Of a DNA stretch of 64,000 nt, positions 27,049 to 35,314 are shown in pieces; position 1 is the stretch's first letter; each line of letters begins with the position of its first letter. A program made the translations under genes and the position numbers. The stretch is taken from positions 4,216,001-4,280,000 of the forward strand of contig NZ_CP064686.1 in NCBI RefSeq assembly GCF_023100905.1. Reading direction: 5' to 3'. Source of the DNA: Bradyrhizobium sp. 4 (GTDB taxonomy: Bacteria > Pseudomonadota > Alphaproteobacteria > Rhizobiales > Xanthobacteraceae). A model generated the notes under the pieces. The model made no database searches, was not told where the DNA came from, and saw only the letters and a list, made by a program, of their open reading frames with translations.

Positions 27049-27657
27049 ATGCGCCGCCAAAACCCAGTGCCCTCGCCCCGTGGCCGTCCCCGAAGTTTCG
27101 ACACGGACGCCGCTGTCGAACGCGCGATGGGGGTGTTCTGGTCACGCGGCTATCACGCCACGGCGCTACCGGACCTGCTTCGTGCGACGCAGCTCTCGCG
27201 TGGCAGCCTTTACGCCGCTTTCGGAGACAAGCACTCGCTGTTCCTGCGTGCGCTTGATCGCTACGTCGCCGAGGCCCTGACACGGATGGACGTCGAATTC
27301 GACAAAGAGCCGGTCGATGGACTGCGGGCCTACCTCGCCGGCTATGTCCACCGAACGAGCGGGGCCAATGGTCGGCGCGGATGCCTGCTGGTGGCCACAG
27401 CCATGGAACTGGCTGGCCGTGACGCTGAAGTCGATCGCCGCATCGCGAGCTTTTTCAAAGCCATGGAGGCCAGGGTGGCTGGTGCCCTGTCCCGTGCTAA
27501 GGCGGCGGGCAAATTGGCCGATGGCGTCGAGCCCTCCAGTGCCGCCAAAATTCTCCTCTGTTTCGTCGAGGGGCTGCGCGTGGTCGGCAAAACGGCACCG
27601 ACGCGGATCACGTCGCAAGCCACCGTTGACGCGCTTCTCAACCGTTTCATCAGGTAG
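27049..27657 (+). CDS. TetR/AcrR family transcriptional regulator
   Basis: A 202-aa repressor. The HTH covers about 14-55, with RGRPRSFDTDAAVERAM, FWSRGYHATALPDLL and LSRGSLYAAFGDKHSLFLRAL. The C-terminal ligand domain contains GRRGCLLVATAMELAGRD, as in the subgroup regulating exporters and reductases. Start ATG 27049 is preferred because it begins 11 nt after the operator; a TTG at 27031 would lie within it. Encoded 69 bp before the EamA transporter gene, same strand. Confidence 0.9.
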   Translation: MRRQNPVPSPRGRPRSFDTDAAVERAMGVFWSRGYHATALPDLLRATQLSRGSLYAAFGDKHSLFLRALDRYVAEALTRMDVEFDKEPVDGLRAYLAGYVHRTSGANGRRGCLLVATAMELAGRDAEVDRRIASFFKAMEARVAGALSRAKAAGKLADGVEPSSAAKILLCFVEGLRVVGKTAPTRITSQATVDALLNRFIR

Positions 27658-27696
27658 ACACGTTTGGACGCCCCTGCTGCTGGCACGCCAATATAT

Positions 27697-27710
27697 GGAC
27701 TGATCGGTCT
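27697..27710. promoter_or_regulatory. Second TetR-type operator, before the EamA transporter gene
   Basis: GGACTGATCGGTCT; its complement AGACCGATCAGTCC agrees with AGACCGTTTGGTCT at 27024 at 11 of 14 positions. It lies 17 bp before the transporter ATG, so binding would block initiation. Confidence 0.6.
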
Positions 27711-27726
27711 TTAAAGAAAGAATGCC

Positions 27727-28590
27727 ATGTCCGCCATCCAGATCGTCTGCGCTGTGGCCGTCCCCCTGCTCTGGGGTTATCAGTTCGTGGCCATCAAAGT
27801 CGGCGTTACGGAATTCCCGCCTCTGTTCTTCCTCGCGCTGCGCTTCCTGGCCATCGCAATGCTGCTCGTTCCGCTCGTCAAACGTCCCACGCGTCCACAG
27901 TTCGGCCCGATCGCGGCTATTTCGCTTTTCCTCGGTGGGCTGAACTTCGGGCTGTTCTATGTTGGCCTTGGGCTCGGCTCGGGAAGCATGTCGGCCGTCG
28001 CCTATCAACTCGCCACGCCCTTCACCGTACTGTTGGCGTGGCCACTGCTCGCGGAGAAGCCGTCTCTCACCACGTCCGCCGGAGTGGCGCTTGCATTCGT
28101 CGGCGTGGTCGTGTTGGCAGCAGGGCCCGGCCTCTCCGCAAACGCGCTTCCACTGCTGCTCGTGGTCGGGGCGGCCTTCGCTTTCGCGGTGTCCAACGTG
28201 TTGACGAAGCGCTACGGCCCTTTTGATCCCCTGATGTTGATGGGATGGTCCTCGCTGCTCACCGTGCCGCAGGTCATGTTGATGTCGCTGCTCCTTGAAC
28301 ATGGACAACTCGCGAGCCTCGTCACGGCAGATGGACGTGGTTGGCTGGCGCTCGCCTACACGATTTTCATCGGAGGAATTGTTGGGTTTGGCCTATGGTT
28401 TTGGCTGATCGGGCGTTGCTCGATGGGTCGCGTCGCACCTTTCGGTCTGCTGCTTCCGGTGTTCGCCTTGATGTCGAGTGTGTTGTTCCTGGGCGAACAC
28501 ATGACTTCAAAATTGATGATCGGCGGGCTGCTCGCGATCTCCGGCGTCGCCTTGACACAGTTGAGACCGAGCGCCTTGAACCCCAGCTGA
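27727..28590 (+). CDS. EamA (DMT) family transporter
   Basis: A 287-aa inner-membrane protein with ten predicted hydrophobic segments in two EamA repeats (first about 5-135, second about 145-280). Motifs include WGYQFVAIKVGVTEFPPLFFLALRF and SAVAYQLATPFTVLLAWPLLAEKP. Family members export amino acids, metabolites or drugs. The upstream TetR gene and matching operators indicate ligand-induced expression. Its short AT-richer leader and self-contained regulator suggest a transferable cassette. Confidence 0.88.
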   Translation: MSAIQIVCAVAVPLLWGYQFVAIKVGVTEFPPLFFLALRFLAIAMLLVPLVKRPTRPQFGPIAAISLFLGGLNFGLFYVGLGLGSGSMSAVAYQLATPFTVLLAWPLLAEKPSLTTSAGVALAFVGVVVLAAGPGLSANALPLLLVVGAAFAFAVSNVLTKRYGPFDPLMLMGWSSLLTVPQVMLMSLLLEHGQLASLVTADGRGWLALAYTIFIGGIVGFGLWFWLIGRCSMGRVAPFGLLLPVFALMSSVLFLGEHMTSKLMIGGLLAISGVALTQLRPSALNPS

Positions 28591-28664
28591 GACGCGTCCA
28601 AGACGAATTCGCCCGGGAGCGGCCATCCACTCCCGGGCGATCGATGTCTGGAACTGGCGAGAGC

Positions 28665-30002
28665 CTAGTTCGGCACCGCAGCCTTCGGCCCGGGCTTGGC
28701 AGCGACCGCATTCGCGGTTTGGCCGTGCAGGAAGTCGTAGGCCGTATGCAGGGCCTTGTCGTCTTTCGCCTCCGGCGGGACATAGGACTGCGATCCGGTC
28801 TGCTCGGTGCCATCGGCCGCCTGGAGATGGCCGCGCATCTGGGACTCCGCCATGGTGTCCATCCGGCCCTTCAGCTCGGGCGGCACGTCCTGGAGGATCT
28901 CGATGTCGGGCGCGATGCCCTGGGCCTGGATCGAGCGGCCCGAGGGCGTGTAGTAGCGCGCCGTGGTCAGCGCCAGCGCGCCGTTGCCCGCGCCGAGCGG
29001 GATGATGGTCTGCACCGAGCCCTTGCCGAACGAGCGCGTGCCGATGATGGTCGCGCGCTTGTGATCGTGCAATGCGCCGGCCACGATCTCGGAGGCCGAA
29101 GCCGAGCCGCCGTTGACCAGAACCACCAGCGGTTTGCCCTTGGTGAGGTCGCCGCCATGCGCGGTGAAGCGCTGGGTCTCCTCGGCGTTGCGGCCGCGGG
29201 TCGAGACGACTTCGCCACGCTGCAGGAACGCGCTCGACACCGACACGGCCTGGTCGAGCAGTCCGCCCGGATTGTTGCGCAGGTCCATCACGTAGCCGAC
29301 CAGCTTCTCCGGCGGAACGTCCTTCGAGATCGATGCAATCGCCTTCTTCAGGCCGTCGGTGGTCTGCTCGTTGAACGAGGTGACGCGGATATAGCCGATA
29401 TCGCCGTTCTCGACGTGGAAGCGCACGGGGCGCACATGGATGATCTCGCGCTTGATCGCGACGTCGAGCGGGGCGTCGGCTCCCTTGCGCACGATCGTGA
29501 GCTTGGTCTGGGTCTCGACCGGCCCCTTCATCTTGTTGACGGCCTGCTCGAGCGTCATGCCCTGCACGGCATCGCCGTCGATCTTGCTGATGAGGTCGCC
29601 CGACATGATGCCGGCCTTGGACGCCGGCGTGTCGTCGATCGGCGAGACGACCTTGACCAGCCCCTCCTCCATCGTGACCTCGATGCCGAGCCCGCCGAAC
29701 TCGCCGGAGGTGGTCTCCTGCATCTCGGTCCAGGCCTTGTCGTTCATGTAGCGCGAGTGCGGATCGAGCGAGGTCACCATGCCGGTGATCGCACCTTCGA
29801 TCAGCTTGGCATTGTCAGGCTTCTCGACATAGCTCGCCTTCACCCGCTCGAACACTTCGCCGAACAGATTGAGCTTGGAATAGGCGTCATCCGCGCTCGC
29901 TGCCGCCCGTGCCGCCCATACGCCGCCGTGCGGACTGGCTACCAGAAGGGTCAGACACGCTCCGGTGAGCGCGCCCAGTGGAAACAGCAGGGTTTTCCGC
30001 AT
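28665..30002 (-). CDS. ctpA: Carboxy-terminal processing protease (S41 family, CtpA)
   Basis: A 445-aa periplasmic protease. A signal anchor at residues 4-22 is followed by the S41 N-terminal helix region and a PDZ domain at about 100-180 (GGLGIEVTMEEGLVKVVSP, GIMSGDLISKIDG). The protease core has LRNNPGGLLDQAV, the serine motif NGGSASASEIVAGAL at about 298-310 and the lysine in RSFGKGSVQ (Lys327). The start at ATG 30002 gives a proper signal; the frame is open to 30104. Convergent with the EamA gene, 74 bp between stops. Confidence 0.92.
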   Translation of the reverse strand: MRKTLLFPLGALTGACLTLLVASPHGGVWAARAAASADDAYSKLNLFGEVFERVKASYVEKPDNAKLIEGAITGMVTSLDPHSRYMNDKAWTEMQETTSGEFGGLGIEVTMEEGLVKVVSPIDDTPASKAGIMSGDLISKIDGDAVQGMTLEQAVNKMKGPVETQTKLTIVRKGADAPLDVAIKREIIHVRPVRFHVENGDIGYIRVTSFNEQTTDGLKKAIASISKDVPPEKLVGYVMDLRNNPGGLLDQAVSVSSAFLQRGEVVSTRGRNAEETQRFTAHGGDLTKGKPLVVLVNGGSASASEIVAGALHDHKRATIIGTRSFGKGSVQTIIPLGAGNGALALTTARYYTPSGRSIQAQGIAPDIEILQDVPPELKGRMDTMAESQMRGHLQAADGTEQTGSQSYVPPEAKDDKALHTAYDFLHGQTANAVAAKPGPKAAVPN

Positions 30003-30307
30003 GGATAGGCTGGCCTTTTTGCTTCGCGGTTCGGTGGGGCTGGAGAGCCGCCATGCAAATGGCGATCCAGCCTGCTTCTCACAATACCATTCTGGTTTCT
30101 TCAAGGCCGGGATGCCACGCCGGCGGGTACACCGTGAAAATCCCTTCGTCCGGACCTAAACTTTCGGCAACGTTGCAGGACCGGTTCGTGCGCAGCGGGG
30201 GTCGGACGGCCGGCCCACGCCTCGCAGCCATGCCATTTTAGGATGGTTTTGGCGCCCCGGACGGGTTAGGCGATGAGGGAAGGCTTCAAATTCTCGGGAG
30301 GATAACA
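30003..30307. other. Divergent intergenic region without a gene
   Basis: These 305 bp separate the divergent ctpA and FMN-hydroxyacid dehydrogenase genes. I see no convincing reading frame or RNA. A 10-bp palindrome GCAACGTTGC occurs at 30167-30176. A good ribosome site (CTCGGGAGGATAAC) is at the right end before ATG 30308. Confidence 0.6.
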
Positions 30308-31441
30308 ATGAACGAAGCACCCCGCATCCAACCGGACAGGAACGTCGAGCTCGGCGCCAGCACCGAGCCGTTCCAGAATCTGCATGAATTCATCCGGAAA
30401 GCGCGTTCCAACCTCAACCAGAATGCCTGGGATTATATCGTCGGCGCGGCCGAGACCGAGACTACGATGCGTCGCAACCGCATGGCGCTGGACGAGATCG
30501 CCTTCCGCCCGCGCGTGCTGCGCGATGTCCGCAAGGTCACCGGCTCGGTCGAGCAGTTCGGCCGCAAGATGCGCCTGCCGGTGGTGCTCGCCCCCGTCGG
30601 CGCGCTCGAGATCTTCGATCCGGATGGCGCCGCGAGCGTGGCACGCGCCTGCGGCACTTTCGGTGCGGCGCACATGCTCAGTTCAGTGTCCGAGCCCGGC
30701 CTCGAGAAGACCGCCGAAGGTGCGCCCGACGCGCTGCGGCTCTACCAGCTCTATGTGCGCGGCGACGACGCCTTCGTCGCCGACGTCGTCAGCCGGGCTG
30801 AGAAGAACGCCTATGCCGCCTTCTGCCTGACCGTCGATACCGCTCATTACAGCCGTCGCGAACGTGACATCGCCAAGCGCTACGTTCGCGAGAGTCGCCT
30901 GCGCGCCACCGGCGGCGATTACCAGAAAGGTCTGGAGTGGCGGACCGTGAAGATGATCAAGGACAAGTTCAAGATCCCGCTGATCCTCAAGGGCATCGCG
31001 ACGGCAGAGGACGCGCTGATCGCGATCGATCACGGCGTCGAATGGATCTACGTCTCCAACCATGGCGGCCGTCAGCTCGATCACGGTCGCGGCGCCATGC
31101 ACGTGCTGCCCGAGATCGTTGACGCCGTGAACGGCCGCGCAAAGATCATGGTCGATGGCGGTGTCTGTCGCGGCACCGACATCGTCAAGGCGATCGCAGC
31201 CGGCGCCGACCTCGTCGGCATCGGCCGGCTGCAATGCTGGGCGCTGGCGGCGGCCGGCGAAGCCGGCGTGGCGCGCATGCTGGAGCTGCTCGAGGACGAA
31301 GTGCTGCGCTGCCTCGGCCTCTTGGGTGCGACCTCGTTCGCCGAGGTCAACAAATCCTGCCTGCACCACGCGACCGCAACCAACGCGCCGAGCGTGTTCA
31401 GCGCGTTTCCACTGTTCGACCACGAGCCATATCGATACTGA
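30308..31441 (+). CDS. FMN-dependent alpha-hydroxy-acid dehydrogenase (lactate-dehydrogenase-like)
   Basis: A 377-aa TIM-barrel flavoenzyme. PVVLAPVGALEIFDPDGA, the substrate-side AFCLTVDT, Lys in IPLILKGIAT, the active-site His in VSNHGGRQLDHGRG (about residue 251) and the FMN phosphate region IMVDGGVCRGTDIVKAIAAGA are all present. These enzymes oxidise L-lactate, glycolate, mandelate or similar acids. Which one is used is not decided, since the N-terminal 45 residues and substrate loop differ from classical LldD. The HAD phosphatase gene follows after 8 bp; a shared role in phosphoglycolate/glycolate handling is a speculation. Confidence 0.88.
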   Translation: MNEAPRIQPDRNVELGASTEPFQNLHEFIRKARSNLNQNAWDYIVGAAETETTMRRNRMALDEIAFRPRVLRDVRKVTGSVEQFGRKMRLPVVLAPVGALEIFDPDGAASVARACGTFGAAHMLSSVSEPGLEKTAEGAPDALRLYQLYVRGDDAFVADVVSRAEKNAYAAFCLTVDTAHYSRRERDIAKRYVRESRLRATGGDYQKGLEWRTVKMIKDKFKIPLILKGIATAEDALIAIDHGVEWIYVSNHGGRQLDHGRGAMHVLPEIVDAVNGRAKIMVDGGVCRGTDIVKAIAAGADLVGIGRLQCWALAAAGEAGVARMLELLEDEVLRCLGLLGATSFAEVNKSCLHHATATNAPSVFSAFPLFDHEPYRY

Positions 31442-31449
31442 GTGAAAGG

Positions 31450-32082
31450 ATGCAGGTGACATCGCTCTCTCCCGGCAGCGCGGATGCGCTTCTGTTCGAT
31501 CTCGGCCGCGTGGTGCTCGATATCGATTTCTCCAAGGCGATCGCCTGCTGGGCGGGACACGCCGGCTGCAAGCCCGAATCCATCGTCGCGCGCTATGTGC
31601 GCGACAGCGAAGCCTATCGGTTGCACGAGATGGGCAAGATCAGCGATGAGGACTATTTCGCCTCATTGCGAGCGTCGCTCGGAATCGGCATTTCGGACGC
31701 GCAGTTCCTGGAAGGCTGGAACGCGATCTTCGCCGGCGAAATGCCTGACATCGCCGAGCTGCTGCCGCGGGCAGCGAAGCAGATGCCGCTGTACGCTTTC
31801 TCCAACACCAACCGGCCACACGTGGACCATTTCTCAAGGGAATATGCCGACCTCCTCGGCCATTTCCGCGAGCTGTATTTGTCGTCCAGCATCGGCCTGC
31901 GCAAACCGGATGCCGAGGCCTTCGACCACGTCGTCGCGGCGATCGGCGTGCCCGCCGGGCGTATCGTGTTCTTCGACGATCTTGCTGAAAACATCGAGGG
32001 AGCGCGGGCGCGCGGCTTGACGGCCGTGCATGTGACCTCGCCGCGTGATGTGGGGAACGCATTGAAAGCATTGGGCATCTGA
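31450..32082 (+). CDS. HAD-superfamily phosphatase (YihX-like)
   Basis: A 210-aa haloacid-dehalogenase-type hydrolase. Motif I LLFDLGRVVLDID carries one Asp, and its second position is Gly-Arg as in the YihX (alpha-D-glucose-1-phosphatase) branch. YAFSNTNRPHVDHF is motif II, the Lys in SSSIGLRKPDAEAF is motif III, and VFFDDLAENIEGARARG is motif IV. Start chosen at ATG 31450, after GAAAGG and 8 nt past the dehydrogenase stop. The frame is open upstream inside that gene, which is overlap only. Confidence 0.87.
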   Translation: MQVTSLSPGSADALLFDLGRVVLDIDFSKAIACWAGHAGCKPESIVARYVRDSEAYRLHEMGKISDEDYFASLRASLGIGISDAQFLEGWNAIFAGEMPDIAELLPRAAKQMPLYAFSNTNRPHVDHFSREYADLLGHFRELYLSSSIGLRKPDAEAFDHVVAAIGVPAGRIVFFDDLAENIEGARARGLTAVHVTSPRDVGNALKALGI

Positions 32083-32163
32083 CGACGATCTGCCGCCGCG
32101 AGACCCCCGGAGATGCGGCCCAACGCGACTAATTTTGAAGAAGTTTAGGAACCCGATCACTTT

Positions 32164-32442
32164 GTGCATTTTTATACAGAGTTCCCGGAACGGAATACCG
32201 TCTTCCGGACTCTAGAGTCCGTTGGGACTTCTACAGACGGATGCATCATCGTGTTGGGCAAAACCTACCTCACCAAGCAGGCCTCTCTTCTTCTTGAATT
32301 CGCCAGGACAACTTCAGATTCGGATCTTTCCGCCAAGCTTGTGAGCAAGGCCGCCGACCTGAAATCCCAGGCCGATCCGCTGCCCGACAAGGATCAGGGA
32401 CCCAAGGCGCCCGACGTAACTCACGGGCAGCCAGGGAGCTGA
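32164..32442 (+). CDS. Small conserved hypothetical protein
   Basis: At most 92 aa. The part that looks protein-like is LGKTYLTKQASLLLEFARTT followed by SKAADLKSQADP, a predicted amphipathic helical segment. Before it the frame has no recognisable content, so translation may begin at GTG 32251 (63 residues). I recall similar helix-rich short proteins in Bradyrhizobium annotations but can assign no function. No membrane segment or Cys motif. Confidence 0.5.
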   Translation: MHFYTEFPERNTVFRTLESVGTSTDGCIIVLGKTYLTKQASLLLEFARTTSDSDLSAKLVSKAADLKSQADPLPDKDQGPKAPDVTHGQPGS

Positions 32443-32661
32443 TCGATGCAGGCCGGGGCGCTCGTCGTTCTCGTCTTGCCATGACCATTGTCCTGCCGAT
32501 CTGGCACGTTCTTCGGATCGTGCCGCAACGCGCTTGATCCTGCCTTCCGGAACAATGCGGTGGGATGACTGCACCCGCTCGGCTGTTTTGCCTCTGCGCC
32601 CGCGCTCGGCTAGAAGACGTGCGGAACATTCGCCCGAACGTGCCGAGCAGGAGTTTTCGCC

Positions 32662-33873
32662 GTGGCCTTGATGCCAGTTTCCGACGCGCTTGCCGCGGTG
32701 CTGGCGGGTGCAGAGCCGCTGCCGGAAGAAATGATCTCCCTCGACCAGGCCTACCATCGCGTGCTCGCGCGTGACGTCGCGGCGCGGCGCACGCAGCCGC
32801 CGCAGGCGATGTCGGCGATGGACGGCTACGCGGTGCGAGCGGCCGATGCCGCGACGATCGATTCGGAGCTCACCATCATCGGCGAAGTCGCGGCGGGCCG
32901 ACCGTTCGCGGGGATGGTCGGCGCCGGCGAGGCCGTGCGGATCTTCACCGGCGGCGTCGTTCCCGGTGGCGCGGACGCCGTCGTGATCCAGGAGGACACC
33001 GTCGCCGCCGGCAAGCGTATCACGATCAAGGAAGCCGCGATCGCCGGTCGGCACATTCGCCCCGCCGGCGTCGATTTCCGCGAGGACGACGTGCTCCTGC
33101 GCAAGGGAAGCCGTCTCACCGAGCGCGACCTCGCGCTCGCCGCCGGGATGAATCATCCGCACCTTGCCGTTTGCGGGCGTCCGAAGGTCGCGATTCTCGC
33201 CACCGGCGACGAACTGGTGATGCCGGGCAGCACGCCCGGCCACGGCCAGATCGTCTATTCCAACGGCTACGCCCTGCACGCGCTCGCCCGCAGCGAAGGC
33301 GCCGAGACCATCGACCTCGGTATTTCCGCCGACACGCTGGAGGCCACCACCGCCGGCATCCGCCGCGCCCGTGAGAGCGGCGCCGACATCCTGATCACGA
33401 CCGGAGGCGCATCGGTCGGCGACCACGATCTGGTCCAGCAGGCACTGCGGGACGAAGGCATCGCGATGGCGTTCTGGAAGATCGCGATGCGGCCAGGCAA
33501 GCCGATGATGCACGGGCGGCTCGGCGCAATGGGCGTGATCGGTCTGCCGGGCAATCCCGTGTCGTCCTACGTGTGCGCTTTCCTGTTCATGGTGCCGCTG
33601 ATTCGTGCCCTGTCGGGCCGTTCAGTGATTCACCATCGCCGTGAGCGCGCCGTGCTCGGCCGCGACGTCAGCGCCAACGACCAGCGCGAGGACTATCTGC
33701 GCGCGCATCTGGAGGAGCGCGACGATGGCACACGCGTCGTTCTTCCCGTCAATCATCAGGACTCTTCGCTGCTTGCGAATCTCGCTGCAGCGCAGGCACT
33801 TCTCGTGCGCGCACCGTTCGCGCCGAAGGCCGAAGCCGGCACGGCTTGCGAAGTGTTGCGGCTCCCTGTCTGA
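32662..33873 (+). CDS. moeA: Molybdopterin molybdotransferase MoeA
   Basis: A 403-aa enzyme inserting molybdate into adenylylated molybdopterin. The N-terminal domain has QAMSAMDGYAVRA. The MoCF-type domain has ILATGDELV, LITTGGASVGDHDLV and MRPGKPMMHGRLG, with VIGLPGNPVSSYVCAF, and a C-terminal beta domain follows. GTG 32662 is preferred as start because CAGGAG lies 8 nt before it; ATG 32671 is too far. lexA follows after 176 bp. Confidence 0.96.
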   Translation: MALMPVSDALAAVLAGAEPLPEEMISLDQAYHRVLARDVAARRTQPPQAMSAMDGYAVRAADAATIDSELTIIGEVAAGRPFAGMVGAGEAVRIFTGGVVPGGADAVVIQEDTVAAGKRITIKEAAIAGRHIRPAGVDFREDDVLLRKGSRLTERDLALAAGMNHPHLAVCGRPKVAILATGDELVMPGSTPGHGQIVYSNGYALHALARSEGAETIDLGISADTLEATTAGIRRARESGADILITTGGASVGDHDLVQQALRDEGIAMAFWKIAMRPGKPMMHGRLGAMGVIGLPGNPVSSYVCAFLFMVPLIRALSGRSVIHHRRERAVLGRDVSANDQREDYLRAHLEERDDGTRVVLPVNHQDSSLLANLAAAQALLVRAPFAPKAEAGTACEVLRLPV

Positions 33874-33934
33874 GCGCCCCGGCAATGCGCGTTCCGCCAA
33901 CTTTGCTCTGTTCACGGTAAATTAAGCAGTTGCG

Positions 33935-33949
33935 GAACATGTATCGAAC
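33935..33949. promoter_or_regulatory. LexA (SOS) box upstream of lexA
   Basis: GAAC-ATGTATC-GAAC is an exact alphaproteobacterial LexA box (GAAC-N7-GAAC), 101 bp before the lexA ATG. A weaker GTTC-N7-GTTT follows at 33961-33975. It implies negative autoregulation, as known for lexA in this class. Confidence 0.85.
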
Positions 33950-33960
33950 ATATAGTGTCC

Positions 33961-33975
33961 GTTCATGATTTGTTT
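33961..33975. promoter_or_regulatory. Possible second LexA half-box pair
   Basis: GTTC-ATGATTT-GTTT departs from the GTTC-N7-GTTC consensus by its last base. It lies 11 bp after the exact box, so cooperative binding would be sterically possible. Confidence 0.45.
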
Positions 33976-34049
33976 CGAGCATGTAGCGGCATATTGCCGA
34001 ATTCAGCGTCTCGGAATCGGACGACATCAACCGGGGGACTTTGGTCGAG

Positions 34050-34751
34050 ATGTTAACGCGCAAACAATACGAGCTTCTGCGGTTCATCAGTGAACGTCTG
34101 AAGGAAAGCGGCGTACCGCCCTCCTTCGACGAGATGAAGGATGCGCTCGACCTGCGCTCGAAGTCGGGCATCCATCGCCTGATCACGGCGCTCGAGGAGC
34201 GTGGCTTTATCCGACGCCTGCCCAACCGCGCCCGTGCGATTGAAGTCATCAAGCTGCCGGAGCTCCAGGCAGCCGCAGGCAGCCGCCGCGGCTTCACGCC
34301 GAGCGTCATCGAGGGCAATCTCGGCAAGGTGCGCGCGAGCTCCAGCCTGCCCGCGGACGAGGGCGAACGTCCCGTCGCGGTGCCGGTGATGGGTCGCATC
34401 GCGGCCGGCACGCCGATCGAGGCGTTGCAGACCCGCAGCCATACTATCAGCGTACCGCCTGACATGCTCGGCTCGGGCGAGCATTACGCGCTCGAAGTGC
34501 GCGGTGATTCCATGGTCGAGGCCGGCATCCTCGACGGCGACATGGCGTTGATTCAGCGCAACGAGAGCGCCGATACCGGCGACATCGTGGTGGCGCTGAT
34601 CGACGACGAGGAAGCCACGCTGAAGCGCTTCCGCCGGCGCGGCGCCTCGATCGCGCTCGAGCCCGCCAACGCGGCCTATGAGGTCCGTATCCTGCCGCCT
34701 AACCGGGTGAAGATTCAGGGCAAGCTGATCGGGCTTTACCGGAAGTACTGA
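34050..34751 (+). CDS. lexA: LexA repressor, SOS response
   Basis: A 233-aa repressor/autoprotease. The winged HTH at about 1-65 (MLTRKQYELLRFISERLKES, SGIHRLITALEERG) binds the SOS box. The cleavage site is Ala119-Gly120 in MGRIAAGTPI. The catalytic dyad is Ser154 (RGDSMVEAGILDGD) and Lys192 (EATLKRF). Length is typical for Rhizobiales, with an extended linker. ATG 34050 is preferred to TTG 34041. The stop codon merges with a tandem repeat array. Confidence 0.97.
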   Translation: MLTRKQYELLRFISERLKESGVPPSFDEMKDALDLRSKSGIHRLITALEERGFIRRLPNRARAIEVIKLPELQAAAGSRRGFTPSVIEGNLGKVRASSSLPADEGERPVAVPVMGRIAAGTPIEALQTRSHTISVPPDMLGSGEHYALEVRGDSMVEAGILDGDMALIQRNESADTGDIVVALIDDEEATLKRFRRRGASIALEPANAAYEVRILPPNRVKIQGKLIGLYRKY

Positions 34752-34845
34752 TACCGGGCGTCCTTGATACCGGGCGTCCTTGATACCGGGCGTCCTTGAT
34801 ACCGGGCGTCCTTGATACCTGGCGTCCTTGATACCGGGGAGTACT
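34750..34845. repeat. Six-unit 16-bp tandem repeat starting in the lexA stop codon
   Basis: Four identical GATACCGGGCGTCCTT units start at 34750, 34766, 34782 and 34798. They are followed by one with a single change (34814) and one degenerate unit (GATACCGGGGAGTACT, 34830). The last half-unit repeats the AGTACT that ends the lexA coding sequence, so the array looks like slippage or duplication anchored in the lexA 3' end. Units contain no obvious dyad. Confidence 0.9.
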
Positions 34846-35314
34846 TCATACTGGAGGTGCTTGGCGCCTCGCGCGCTTCCGATCGGTATCGCCGGTCAGA
34901 GATTGGAGCGGATCATCTTCCGCTCCGGCTGGATAGTCTTTCTGGTTCTGCACAGACTATCCGGCCCCTCCTCCGGCGCTGGCTCCTCGCGATGCCCACG
35001 AAGCAGCACCGCTGCGCGGCTCAAGTGTTCGAGGAAATGGCGGCCAGCGATCGTCCGCAACGTGCGGAATGCGATCGAGCAACCGTTGCAGCCAAGTCGG
35101 CAATATCCGGGCTGGCAACATTCGGACACGCGCCTCCCGAATGCATCGTAGCAGGCTTTGTTCCTATTGAATGCGGGAAAGATAATGTGATCGCGGCTTG
35201 CGGAACGCAGCCGCAGATTTGCCCACAACCAAGCAGAGCGTTCGTGCTTCCACTCTGATAGAGGCCTGCGCCTCGAAGAGACGCGGGTTGCTATCCCAGC
35301 ATGAGGAGCACCCG
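34846..35314. other. Non-coding or decayed stretch after the lexA repeats
   Basis: About 470 bp with open frames on both strands but no product I recognise, no codon pattern like the neighbours and no good ribosome site. It may be the relic of a gene or a transcribed spacer. The right end has GAGGAGCACCCG, the ribosome site for the next gene. Confidence 0.5.

Noticed and set aside
30167..30176. GCAACGTTGC palindrome between ctpA and the hydroxyacid dehydrogenase.
   Set aside because: Only 10 bp, expected by chance in a window this long, and no matching second site was seen.
32624..32639. GAAC...GAAC pair upstream of moeA as a second SOS box.
   Set aside because: The spacer is 8 bp, whereas the alphaproteobacterial LexA box requires 7.
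34750..34845. Repeat array considered as a CRISPR.
   Set aside because: Units are 16 bp and directly adjacent, without unique spacers, and no cas genes are present.
34812..35258. A 148-aa plus-strand frame after the lexA repeats, and a 110-aa minus-strand frame overlapping it.
   Set aside because: The first begins inside the repeat array, neither has a ribosome site, and no family features or neighbour-like codon use are seen.
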